This document shows positions 37,362 through 45,669 of a stretch of DNA of 64,000 bases, one piece after another. The position numbers and the translations under genes are program-made. The stretch's first letter is position 1. Each line of letters starts with the position of its first letter. Origin of the DNA: Clostridium yunnanense. Lineage in GTDB: Bacteria; Bacillota; Clostridia; Clostridiales; Clostridiaceae. Where the stretch lies: contig NZ_JAENHN010000039.1 of NCBI RefSeq assembly GCF_016595795.1, positions 101,694-165,693 of the forward strand, read 5' to 3'. Below the pieces are notes generated by a model. It saw only the letters and a list, made by a program, of their open reading frames with translations, did not search any database and was not told the DNA's origin.

Positions 37362-39263
37362 TCAAAAGCCTTTTAAGGCAATTGTAGCAACTACTTCAGC
37401 ACAGGCCCAAGTTAATGGATTGTTAAAACAAACATCTTCATCCTCAGCGTGAATTGCTTCTGGAGCTAAATAGTAATTATTAAGATGTTTTAGTATCCAG
37501 TTAAGTTTATTTAAATATTGCTTGTGCTTACCAATTAAAAGGTTATATTGTGCACAGGCCGCTGTATTAAATATCCACGGACCGTGGTGATAACTTTGTT
37601 GTGAATAACCTATACCATCTTCAAAGAACATTGCCTTATTAATAAGGTATTCATTATTTTCAACCAGTTTTTCAGTATTTGGATAACCAAATAAGACTGA
37701 AAAATATTGAGGTGTATCGTATCTTTCTATTATGCTTTCACTGGTGGCAGAGTACCCATAGTTATAGTAACCCTTTTCAGTATTCCACATAAAATCTATA
37801 CCCTTTTCTATTTCTTTCACAATTCTTTCTATATTATCAATTAACTGATTGACATCATCTGTATTCTTATAGATGCCTTTTTGTACAGCTAAGTTGAGGA
37901 ATTTGCTGATATGGTATAATCCACCTGAGATAAACATGTTAGTTGATACTATATATGCTTGTCCGTATACACCTTCATTGACTCCTCCCTCAGGTCCAAT
38001 AAGCCCCATATAAGTCTGATTTACTTCAATACAATTTACTATATCCTCTATATCTTCAAGGTTTGTTAGAACCTCATCAGTTTTCATGTAATATTGATAT
38101 ATCATGCTGAGATAATATCCTAAAGAATCTAACTGATGATTAACATCATTATTTAATCCTTCGGCCGGATTACCGTTTGCATCATATCTTTGGTAAAACT
38201 CTCCTCGATCTTTTCTAGGTCTTTTCTTTATATAATTAATTATGGATTTACATTCATCAAAGTATCCACCGTAAAGAAAGGCTCTAGCTACCATAAGCGA
38301 ATCTCTTATATACATTGTTGGAGTGCCCAAACCACTGTAGTAGTGTCCTACAATATCTGCTGGAACAAATCCATCCATCGTTACCGCCTTAATGGACAGA
38401 AGATTTCTAAGGTATGCTGTTTCTACAAATTCATCAGTGAAGTCCTTTACATTTCCTTTATTAAAAAACTCCTGATGGAGCTGTTCTGCAATACTCCTAG
38501 AATCGCTTTTTCTCAGTTGCTCCAGTACCTCAATCCCTTCTTGATCATTTTCACATGGTATTACGTACCACTTAAAGATCTTCTTTTCTTTTGAAGTTAA
38601 ATGTATCATTTGGCCTAGAGCCATTGATAACCCATCTTCTCCGCTCAAGTGATATCGGTCAGAAGTTGAACCTTTTAGTATCTTCTGAATTGTATTTACT
38701 GCTGTTGCTTTAGCTTCTTTAGATAAATACAAAGTATCAGGTTTAACCTCATGAAGTGCGATAACAAGCTTTTGATAAGTTGCTTTATTGGTCCATATGA
38801 CACAATTATTTATCTCGTTATACCTAACGTCTACTTGTCCACTAGCATGATTAAAAAATACATATGCATATTGTTCAAAACTAATATCATCCAAGCTATT
38901 ATTCTCTAGTATTTCTTCTAATACAATTGCATCAACCGTAGGATATGCACTTGTTGTTCTTTCAATTTCATAAGAAGCCTCATATTTGGTATACACATCA
39001 TAGATATACTCTGAGCCTTCTTTATCTACTTTAATTAAACTAGGTGCACAATCTCCATCATATGATATATTGGCATACTCTATTGTTCTTTTGCCATCAC
39101 GGTTAAAGCAGTTTACTGTAGTAGCCATTCTAATTAAGTCATTATTATAATTTTTTGAAAAAAAATGTTGTATTCCTCTGCAAAAACCATCACTTAGTTC
39201 CTCAGTAGCCGAAAATACAGCACAGAACCTACCAAGTCCAAAATTAGTTATTCCTTTATACAT
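37362..39263 (-). CDS. GH15-like (alpha/alpha)6-barrel protein, putative cytoplasmic glucosidase
   Basis: The protein has about 633 residues and no signal peptide. The N-terminal half is a beta-sandwich (YKGITNFGLGRFCAVFSATE) and the C-terminal half has GH15-type pieces: TPTMYIRDSLMVARAFLYGG, LIGPEGGVNEGVYGQ and the closing FNNPLTWACAEVVATIALKG. GH15 enzymes release glucose from the non-reducing ends of alpha-glucans. The match is at pattern level only, so this may be a divergent member or a new specificity such as alpha-1,3 bonds. The ATG at 39263 has AAGAGG seven bases upstream. It is the first gene of the transport operon, under two LacI-type operators. Confidence 0.65.
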   Translation of the reverse strand: MYKGITNFGLGRFCAVFSATEELSDGFCRGIQHFFSKNYNNDLIRMATTVNCFNRDGKRTIEYANISYDGDCAPSLIKVDKEGSEYIYDVYTKYEASYEIERTTSAYPTVDAIVLEEILENNSLDDISFEQYAYVFFNHASGQVDVRYNEINNCVIWTNKATYQKLVIALHEVKPDTLYLSKEAKATAVNTIQKILKGSTSDRYHLSGEDGLSMALGQMIHLTSKEKKIFKWYVIPCENDQEGIEVLEQLRKSDSRSIAEQLHQEFFNKGNVKDFTDEFVETAYLRNLLSIKAVTMDGFVPADIVGHYYSGLGTPTMYIRDSLMVARAFLYGGYFDECKSIINYIKKRPRKDRGEFYQRYDANGNPAEGLNNDVNHQLDSLGYYLSMIYQYYMKTDEVLTNLEDIEDIVNCIEVNQTYMGLIGPEGGVNEGVYGQAYIVSTNMFISGGLYHISKFLNLAVQKGIYKNTDDVNQLIDNIERIVKEIEKGIDFMWNTEKGYYNYGYSATSESIIERYDTPQYFSVLFGYPNTEKLVENNEYLINKAMFFEDGIGYSQQSYHHGPWIFNTAACAQYNLLIGKHKQYLNKLNWILKHLNNYYLAPEAIHAEDEDVCFNNPLTWACAEVVATIALKGF

Positions 39264-39310
39264 TTCAAAACCTCTTCGCACTGTAAATTAACTTTGTCAT
39301 ATATGTTTTT

Positions 39311-39362
39311 GTTAAGCGGTTAACCTGTTAAAAAATAAAACTCATTTAATTAACCGATTAAC
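39311..39362. promoter_or_regulatory. Two LacI-family operators upstream of the GH15-transport operon
   Basis: GTTAAGCGGTTAAC (39311-39324) and ATTAACCGATTAAC (39349-39362) match the locus consensus GTTAANCGNTTAAC. Their centres are 38 bases apart, between lacI and the GH15-like gene. Confidence 0.75.
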
Positions 39363-39374
39363 TGTATTAATGTT

Positions 39375-40409
39375 TTATTTTATTTTTTTTGTAGACTCTC
39401 TTATAATAAGTTCAGTTGAGTGTATTATGCAATCATCACATAACATTCCAGATTCTATATCGTCAATTAGTGCTTTTGCTGCTGCCATTCCTTTTTTAAA
39501 TATATCCTGTTTTATTGTAGTTAACCCTGGTGTGACATATTCACATGATTTTATATCATCGAAGCCTATAATAGAGTAATCTTCTGGTACTCTTTTCTTA
39601 TTAATAGTGAAAGCTTTTATAATACCAAAGGCAAGTATATCAGCTACCGCAAATACAGCTGTAACCTTCTTACCCATATCCATTATCTTCTTACCTATTT
39701 CATAGCCACCATTTGAGGTGACATGATCTTCAATAACAAGTTCTTCTCGAAATTCTATTCCAGCTTCACTCAAAGCTCTTTTATAACCTTCGAATCTTTT
39801 TAAGTTAACTCCGCTATTATGTACATTACCTGTTGCAAATACTATATTTCTATGACCTAAATCTAACAAATGCTTTGTGGCCATATATCCGCCACCTTCA
39901 TCATCAACCATTATCCTATGAAAAGCCTTTGGGTGCTTATCATAGCTATCAACCAATACAATAGGAAGCTTGTTATTCTTCATTTCATCATAAAATGACT
40001 TAGGATGTATTCCTAGTAATATTAATCCGTCAAGGCTTCGTCTGTTTATCCATTTCTTTATCTTTTGATCTGTTTCTATGCCGGACATAAGGATATCGTA
40101 ACCATTTTTTCTAGCTACATACTCTATTCCGCTAACTAGTTCACTGAAGAAAGGATTGTTTCTTAATAATATTCCTGGTTCATCTCCTTTTTCAGTTATA
40201 GGAAGCATAATCCCTATAAGATTAGATCTTCCTTTAGCTAAAGTACGTGCTGTATAATCTGGTTGATACCCTATTTCTTCAATAGCTTTTAATACTCTTG
40301 CTTTAGTTTCTTCAGATGCTTTACTAATATTGTTTATTACATTTGATACTGTAGCTACTGAAACTCCTGCATATTCTGCTACATCTCTTATTGTTATTTT
40401 GCCTCTCAT
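39375..40409 (-). CDS. LacI-family transcriptional regulator of the glucan locus
   Basis: The N-terminal helix-turn-helix and hinge helix read ITIRDVAEYAGVSVATVSNVINN. The ligand-binding core follows (NLIGIMLPITEKG, DGLILLGIHPKS, YMATKHLLDLGHRNIVFATG, SIIGFDDIKSCEYVTPGLTT). It most likely represses the surrounding genes until an oligosaccharide binds. The ATG at 40409 follows AAAGGA by six bases; a GTG two codons earlier lies against that site. An operator at 40422-40435 overlaps its own upstream region, so autoregulation is likely. Effector identity is unknown. Confidence 0.93.
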   Translation of the reverse strand: MRGKITIRDVAEYAGVSVATVSNVINNISKASEETKARVLKAIEEIGYQPDYTARTLAKGRSNLIGIMLPITEKGDEPGILLRNNPFFSELVSGIEYVARKNGYDILMSGIETDQKIKKWINRRSLDGLILLGIHPKSFYDEMKNNKLPIVLVDSYDKHPKAFHRIMVDDEGGGYMATKHLLDLGHRNIVFATGNVHNSGVNLKRFEGYKRALSEAGIEFREELVIEDHVTSNGGYEIGKKIMDMGKKVTAVFAVADILAFGIIKAFTINKKRVPEDYSIIGFDDIKSCEYVTPGLTTIKQDIFKKGMAAAKALIDDIESGMLCDDCIIHSTELIIRESTKKIK

Positions 40410-40421
40410 CGCCACTCCTTT

Positions 40422-40435
40422 GTTAATCGGTTAAC
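40422..40435. promoter_or_regulatory. LacI-family operator at the regulator gene
   Basis: GTTAATCGGTTAAC is a near-perfect palindrome just upstream of the regulator ribosome site, which suggests autorepression. Confidence 0.75.
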
Positions 40436-40675
40436 TTATATTTTGATTATAGTTTGGCAAAAATAGTTTGTCAATGTGTTTTGAAAAATAAATTCAAAAT
40501 ATTTTTCTCATTTATGGAATAATTTATTCAAATCATTTTTATACTCTGACAACATTTACATCACTATTATACCACATATTACTCCAAATTTCGATATATA
40601 CTCACTCATTTTTTATTGATTATATTAAAAGTTGTTTTTATATCTTTTCACTCTATTAAATAACGATTTTACTCA
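40436..40675. other. Upstream half of the lacI-GH13 divergent region
   Basis: AT-rich, no ORF. It should hold the lacI promoter, but no convincing -35/-10 pair was identified. The GH13 promoter and operator lie beyond it. Confidence 0.3.
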
Positions 40676-40729
40676 TTGACTATGTTTACAAACCGGTGTA
40701 ATATATAGCTGAATAGTTAACCGTTTTAC
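40676..40729 (+). promoter_or_regulatory. GH13 promoter and LacI-family operator
   Basis: TTGACT (40676-40681) and TAATAT (40699-40704) are spaced by 17. The operator GTTAACCGTTTTAC (40716-40729) lies just past the expected transcription start, where bound repressor would block initiation or elongation. Confidence 0.75.
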
Positions 40730-40769
40730 TGAATAGTTTAATTATTTGTTATAAAAGGAGTGATGCATA

Positions 40770-42446
40770 ATGGATAGACAGTGGTGGAAAGAGGGAATAG
40801 CCTACCAGGTGTATGTTAGAAGTTTTAAAGATTCTAATAAAGATGGTATTGGTGATATCCATGGAATAATTGAAAAATTAGATTATCTTAAAGATCTCGG
40901 TGTTAATATACTCTATCTTAACCCAATAAATAAGTCTCCAAACTACGATAACGGATACGATATAAGTGATTTTAGGGATATCATGGACGAGTTCGGTACT
41001 ATTAACGATTTTTATAATCTTGTAAGCGAACTTCATAAACGCGATATGAAACTCATCCTCGATATGGTAATAAATCATACTTCTCATCTACATCCATGGT
41101 TCCAAGAAAGTCGTAAGTCTAAAGACAACCCATACAGAGACTATTATATATGGCACCCTGGCAAGAATGGTAAACCGGTTAATAACTGGGGTTCATTCTT
41201 TGGCGGAAGCGCTTGGGAATACGATGAAACAACAGATGAATATTATCTGCACATCTTCTCTAAAGAGCAACCAGATCTTAACTGGAAAAATGAAAAGGTT
41301 AGAGAAGAGATTAAAGATATGATTAAGTTTTGGGTTGATAAAGGAGTGGATGGTTTTAGATTTGATGCTATAAATCATCTTGCAAAGGACTTGACCTTCC
41401 CAGATGGCCCTATAAACAAAGGACAAGTTTATGGTGACTTTATGTCATTCATACAAAACCTTCCTGAGGGACATGAAATCATTAAAGATATACGAAACAG
41501 TTTATTTAAAGATAAAAATCACGTAATAATCGGAGAAACAGGCAATATAAGTTTTCACAACGCCTATCTTTATACAGGTTTAGATAGAAACGAATTAGAT
41601 ATGACCTTCCACTTTGATATAAATGGAATTGGTCTTGGTAAAGATCCTTGGGAAAAAGGTTCTGTTGACTTAGCCTATTTTAAAAAGATAATAAGTGGTT
41701 GGCAAATGCGCGATGAGTCGGAGGGTTGGTGTCCTTTATTCTACTCAAATCACGACAGTACGAGAACAGTATCTCGTTTAGGTGATGATACTGCTTATTG
41801 GAAAGAGTCTGCAAAAATGCTTGCCCTACTTCAATTCACACAAAAAGGTACTCCTTTTATATATTATGGTGACGAAATTGGAATGACTAATGCTTGGGAA
41901 TTCAAATTAGAAGATTATAGAGATATTCAAGTATTTAATAAATATAAAGATTTTGTAGAATCCGGATTGGTAAGTGAAGAAAACTATTTATTAGGATTAC
42001 GTAATACTTCCCGCGATAATTCAAGAACCCCAATGCAATGGGATAAAAGTTCAAATAGTGGCTTTACCGTTGAAACACCGTGGATTAATGTAAATTCAAA
42101 CTATAAAGAGATAAACGTAAAAAAACAAATTGAAGATGCAAGTTCGATATTAAATTTCTATAAACAGCTTATATCCTTAAGAAAGTCTAACTTAGCTCTT
42201 ATATATGGTGATTTTAATGAAATACATAGAGAAGATAAGAATGTTTACTCATATATGAGAACTCTCGAAGATTCAAAATTCTTAATAATAGCCAATTTCT
42301 TTGGTGAAGAAACTGACTACCTATTACCTGAAGATATAGAATTTGAAAACTGTGAACTTTTATTATCAAATTATGATATTTCTGATCACAATATTTCTTC
42401 TATAAGACTTAATCCTTATGAATGCCGTTTATATAGATTAATCTAA
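40770..42446 (+). CDS. GH13 alpha-glucosidase (oligo-1,6-glucosidase type)
   Basis: This is a cytoplasmic retaining alpha-glucosidase of the GH13_31-like group. Conserved regions are DMVINHTS, the calcium/subfamily motif QPDLNW, DGFRFDAINHL (nucleophile Asp), VIIGETGN (acid/base Glu) and FYSNHDSTRTVSRLGDD. The length is 558 residues; relatives with this length act on isomaltose, nigerose-type or sucrose-type short oligomers. AAAGGAG precedes the ATG. It is transcribed away from lacI under the same operator type, so it belongs to the same regulon. Confidence 0.93.
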   Translation: MDRQWWKEGIAYQVYVRSFKDSNKDGIGDIHGIIEKLDYLKDLGVNILYLNPINKSPNYDNGYDISDFRDIMDEFGTINDFYNLVSELHKRDMKLILDMVINHTSHLHPWFQESRKSKDNPYRDYYIWHPGKNGKPVNNWGSFFGGSAWEYDETTDEYYLHIFSKEQPDLNWKNEKVREEIKDMIKFWVDKGVDGFRFDAINHLAKDLTFPDGPINKGQVYGDFMSFIQNLPEGHEIIKDIRNSLFKDKNHVIIGETGNISFHNAYLYTGLDRNELDMTFHFDINGIGLGKDPWEKGSVDLAYFKKIISGWQMRDESEGWCPLFYSNHDSTRTVSRLGDDTAYWKESAKMLALLQFTQKGTPFIYYGDEIGMTNAWEFKLEDYRDIQVFNKYKDFVESGLVSEENYLLGLRNTSRDNSRTPMQWDKSSNSGFTVETPWINVNSNYKEINVKKQIEDASSILNFYKQLISLRKSNLALIYGDFNEIHREDKNVYSYMRTLEDSKFLIIANFFGEETDYLLPEDIEFENCELLLSNYDISDHNISSIRLNPYECRLYRLI

Positions 42447-42510
42447 ATCTTTAAATAAGTTGCTTATAGCCCACCGTTAATATTTGCTAAAGGATTCATA
42501 TATCGAAACT

Positions 42511-42640
42511 TAAGTTATACTTGTTCGATAATCGTGACTTCTGGGGATTATCGGACATGTATAACTTAATATTTGAGTTAGAAGTCCTATAAAGAGTTCC
42601 TATAGGGTTCCATTACGAAAACTTAAGTTGGAACCCTATA
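42511..42640. repeat. Two long hairpins downstream of GH13
   Basis: Arms TAAGTTATACTTGTTCGATAATC (42511-42533) and 42546-42568 pair over about 23 bp with two mismatches. Then TATAGGGTTCCA (42601-42612) pairs with TGGAACCCTATA (42629-42640). Both are preceded or interrupted by the shared word CGAAA(A)CTTAAGTT, so they may be diverged copies of one element. No T tract is present. Confidence 0.65.
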
Positions 42641-42948
42641 TAAAAACCTAATTGTTACTTGTTATAAAACCTCGTTTTATGTGGCTTTTTAGACATATAC
42701 AAATTAATGGTTGGATAGGGACTCTATAAATATTAAGCGCATTTATGTATACGTTTTAATGGTAAATAAAATCAATATCCTATTACAAAGTAGTCCTGAA
42801 TTGCTAAGACTATAGTAATTTACATGAAGTTAAAAATATTTATTATGGTTAAATACAAAAAATCAACGAGAGGAAGGTGAAGCTTTTATAAGTATCTTTA
42901 ATTACTGTATCTCTTAGCAAATTAATTAAATATATGGAGGTATATATA
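42641..42948. other. Leader region of the secreted GH87 gene
   Basis: AT-rich. A weak hairpin ATAAAACCTCGTTTTAT followed by a few T residues near 42664-42690 might end GH13 transcription. No match to the locus operator was found here, unlike the other two GH87 genes. Promoter elements are not obvious. Confidence 0.35.
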
Positions 42949-45609
42949 TTGTTTAAAAGATTAAAAGCTAACAAATTCTTCACTGTAGTTCTATTTCTAT
43001 CATTCTTTATTTCTCAGATTTCATTAGGTGTAAAAGTACTAGCAGCTTCACAAATCTATGAAGCCGAATCAGCTACATTATCAGGAGGAACTACTAAAGC
43101 AACAGACCATACTGGATATACGGGAAGCGGCTTTGTAGGTGGATATACCGATACAAATAAAGGAGTTGCATCTACCCAATTTACTGTAAATGCTTCTTCT
43201 GCAGGCAGTTATACATTAGCTTTAAAATACGCTAATGGTACTGGCTCAACTAAAACTCTAAGCCTATATTTAAATGGCACAAAACAAAAGCAAATCTCAC
43301 TTGCAGCAACTTCAAACTGGGATACTTGGAATACTGAAGTTGAAACTGTAACGCTTAACTCTGGGAATAATACTGTTGCATATAAATTTGATACAACTGA
43401 TTCTGGAAATGTGAATATAGATAATTTAACAGTCAGCAGCGTTACTCAAGATACTCCTCCTTCAGGTACAAACCTTACATTAAACAAGTCAATAACAGCT
43501 AATAACTCCTATTCTGGTTTCCCTGCAAACTATGCTAATGACGGAAATGTTTCTACTTACTATGAAGGCGCGGCAAACTCGTACCCAAACAATCTTACTG
43601 TAGACCTTGGAAGTGCTCTTAACGTAGATACAGTAGTTCTTAAGCTTCCTACTTCTTGGGGATCAAGAACACAAACCCTTTCAATTTTGGGAAGTACAGA
43701 TAATTCAAGCTATACTACTCTTGCAGCCTCTGCAACTTACACTTTTAATCCAACTTCAAGTAATATTGTTACTATAAAGTTTACTTCAAAATCTACAAGA
43801 TATGTAAGATTAAGCTTTACATCAAATAGTGGCTCTACTGGAGGGCAAGTTTCAGAATTTGAAGCATACGGTTCAAACTTAGGAACCACCAACCCAACTG
43901 ATCCTACAAATCCACCTAGCAACGGCACATATGGCGCAACAATGCCGTATGATACTTATGAGGCCGAAGCATCAAACTATTCCGGAAACTTGATAGGACC
44001 TTCTACTACTTTTGGAAATATAGCTGCAGAAGCTTCTGGTAGAAAAGCTGTTCAGCTTACATCTGCTGGACAGTATGTTCAGATAACTCTATCAAAACCA
44101 GCAAAAGGGGTTGTGGTGAGATATTCTATCCCAGATAACTCCTCAGGCACAGGTATTGACTCTGCTATAAGTTTATACTTAAACGGAACTTTACTTAAGG
44201 ATGTTAGTCTAACTTCCAAGTATATCTGGAACTATGGAAACTGGGGAAGTGAGGGAGGACAGATTCGTTGGTCTAACAATCCAACTGCTACACCAACAAC
44301 TCCTCATAAGTTATATGATGAAGTTTCAGTAACTTTAGATAAAGAATACCCAGCAGGAACTGTTCTTAAATTTCAAAGAAATTCATCAAACTTAAACTTC
44401 AGTTCAACTGCAAATGTTACTATAGACTTAATTGAAACTGAAGCTATACCTTCAGCTTTAACCCAGCCATCAAATTATCTTTCAATCACAGCTTATGGTG
44501 CTGTAGCAAATGATGGTGCAGATGATACTACTGCAATAAATAATTGTATTAATGCAGTAAAAAATTCAGGTGGAACCTACAAAGGAGTATGGATTCCTGC
44601 AGGAACTTTTAATCTAAACAACGGAACTAAAGGCGCTGGATACGACGGCTCTGGTACAAGGCTATACTTAGACAGTGGTGTTTCTATGAAAGGTGCTGGA
44701 ATGTGGTACTCTTCACTTAAAGGTAATTTTGCTGGTATATACCTAAGAGGCGGTAATGTTACTCTATCAGATTTTATGATAAGTGCAAATGATGTAATAA
44801 GAGATGACTATAACGGAGTTTCTGGTGTTGAAGGTAATGGTACAAACTCAAACTTGAGCAACTTATGGATTGAGCACACTAAAGTAGGCTTTTGGCTTAC
44901 AAATCAAACAACTTCCGCTACAATCTCTGGATGCAGAGTAAGAGACGTCTGGGCAGATGGTATAAATCTTCACTATGGTACATCAAATACTGTTGTAACT
45001 AATAATTCTGTAAGAGGTTCTGGTGATGATGGCTTAGCAATGTGGTCAGACACTTATCTTGATACAAACAATACCTTTAGCTATAACACTGTTCAACTTC
45101 CTGCTTTAGCAAACAATATTGCAATCTATGGAGGAAAGGATAACAAAGTATTTAATAACTTAGTAACTGATACATTAGTAAATGGATCAGGAATATCTTA
45201 TGGAACTAATTTCAATCCTCCATCAATGACAGGAACTTTAGATGTTCACGACAACAAACTTGTAAGGTGTGGTTCTTATCACAAGGATTATGGATATGAA
45301 ATAGGTGCAATTTGGGCATATTGGACTGGCAACAGCGGAAAGGCACAAAACCTTACAATTAATGTATCCAATAATATAATTCAAGACAGTACTTATTCAG
45401 GAATTTTTATAGAAGAACCAGCCCCTGGAATAACTGTAAAATACACTTCAAATACAATTAATAACTCTGCAACTTATGGAGTTTATATAAGAGGCTCAGC
45501 TACAGGATCTTCAATCTTTAACAACAACACAGTTACTGGAGCTCCTTCTGGAAAGTTCTTAAATACTTCATCAAGTTTTACAGTATCAGGAACAGGTAAC
45601 AGCTGGTAA
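42949..45609 (+). CDS. Secreted GH87-type alpha-1,3-glucanase
   Basis: Translation from TTG 42949 (GGAGG eight bases upstream) gives about 886 residues. A signal peptide (1-33, ending VLAAS) is followed by a CBM6/35-like sandwich (about 35-150), an F5/8-type discoidin or CBM32-like domain (about 160-300, LTLNKSITANNSYSGF), a Pro/Thr linker, then the GH87 unit: sandwich from MPYDTYEAEASNYSGN, and beta-helix with Asp670, Asp693 and Asp694 in WADGINLHYG and GSGDDGLAMW. It ends after the helix without an anchor, so it should be released. It is closely related in sequence to the GH87 gene at 45670. A terminator follows. Confidence 0.85.
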   Translation: MFKRLKANKFFTVVLFLSFFISQISLGVKVLAASQIYEAESATLSGGTTKATDHTGYTGSGFVGGYTDTNKGVASTQFTVNASSAGSYTLALKYANGTGSTKTLSLYLNGTKQKQISLAATSNWDTWNTEVETVTLNSGNNTVAYKFDTTDSGNVNIDNLTVSSVTQDTPPSGTNLTLNKSITANNSYSGFPANYANDGNVSTYYEGAANSYPNNLTVDLGSALNVDTVVLKLPTSWGSRTQTLSILGSTDNSSYTTLAASATYTFNPTSSNIVTIKFTSKSTRYVRLSFTSNSGSTGGQVSEFEAYGSNLGTTNPTDPTNPPSNGTYGATMPYDTYEAEASNYSGNLIGPSTTFGNIAAEASGRKAVQLTSAGQYVQITLSKPAKGVVVRYSIPDNSSGTGIDSAISLYLNGTLLKDVSLTSKYIWNYGNWGSEGGQIRWSNNPTATPTTPHKLYDEVSVTLDKEYPAGTVLKFQRNSSNLNFSSTANVTIDLIETEAIPSALTQPSNYLSITAYGAVANDGADDTTAINNCINAVKNSGGTYKGVWIPAGTFNLNNGTKGAGYDGSGTRLYLDSGVSMKGAGMWYSSLKGNFAGIYLRGGNVTLSDFMISANDVIRDDYNGVSGVEGNGTNSNLSNLWIEHTKVGFWLTNQTTSATISGCRVRDVWADGINLHYGTSNTVVTNNSVRGSGDDGLAMWSDTYLDTNNTFSYNTVQLPALANNIAIYGGKDNKVFNNLVTDTLVNGSGISYGTNFNPPSMTGTLDVHDNKLVRCGSYHKDYGYEIGAIWAYWTGNSGKAQNLTINVSNNIIQDSTYSGIFIEEPAPGITVKYTSNTINNSATYGVYIRGSATGSSIFNNNTVTGAPSGKFLNTSSSFTVSGTGNSW

Positions 45610-45634
45610 AGTAAAATCTAAGTATAGTGAAATT

Positions 45635-45664
45635 GCCCCCTGTTTAAAAACAGGGGGCTTTATT
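45635..45664 (+). terminator. Terminator of the secreted GH87 gene
   Basis: GCCCCCTGTTT and AACAGGGGGC form a GC-rich hairpin followed by TTTATTAT, between two convergent GH87 genes. Confidence 0.9.
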
Positions 45665-45669
45665 ATAGC

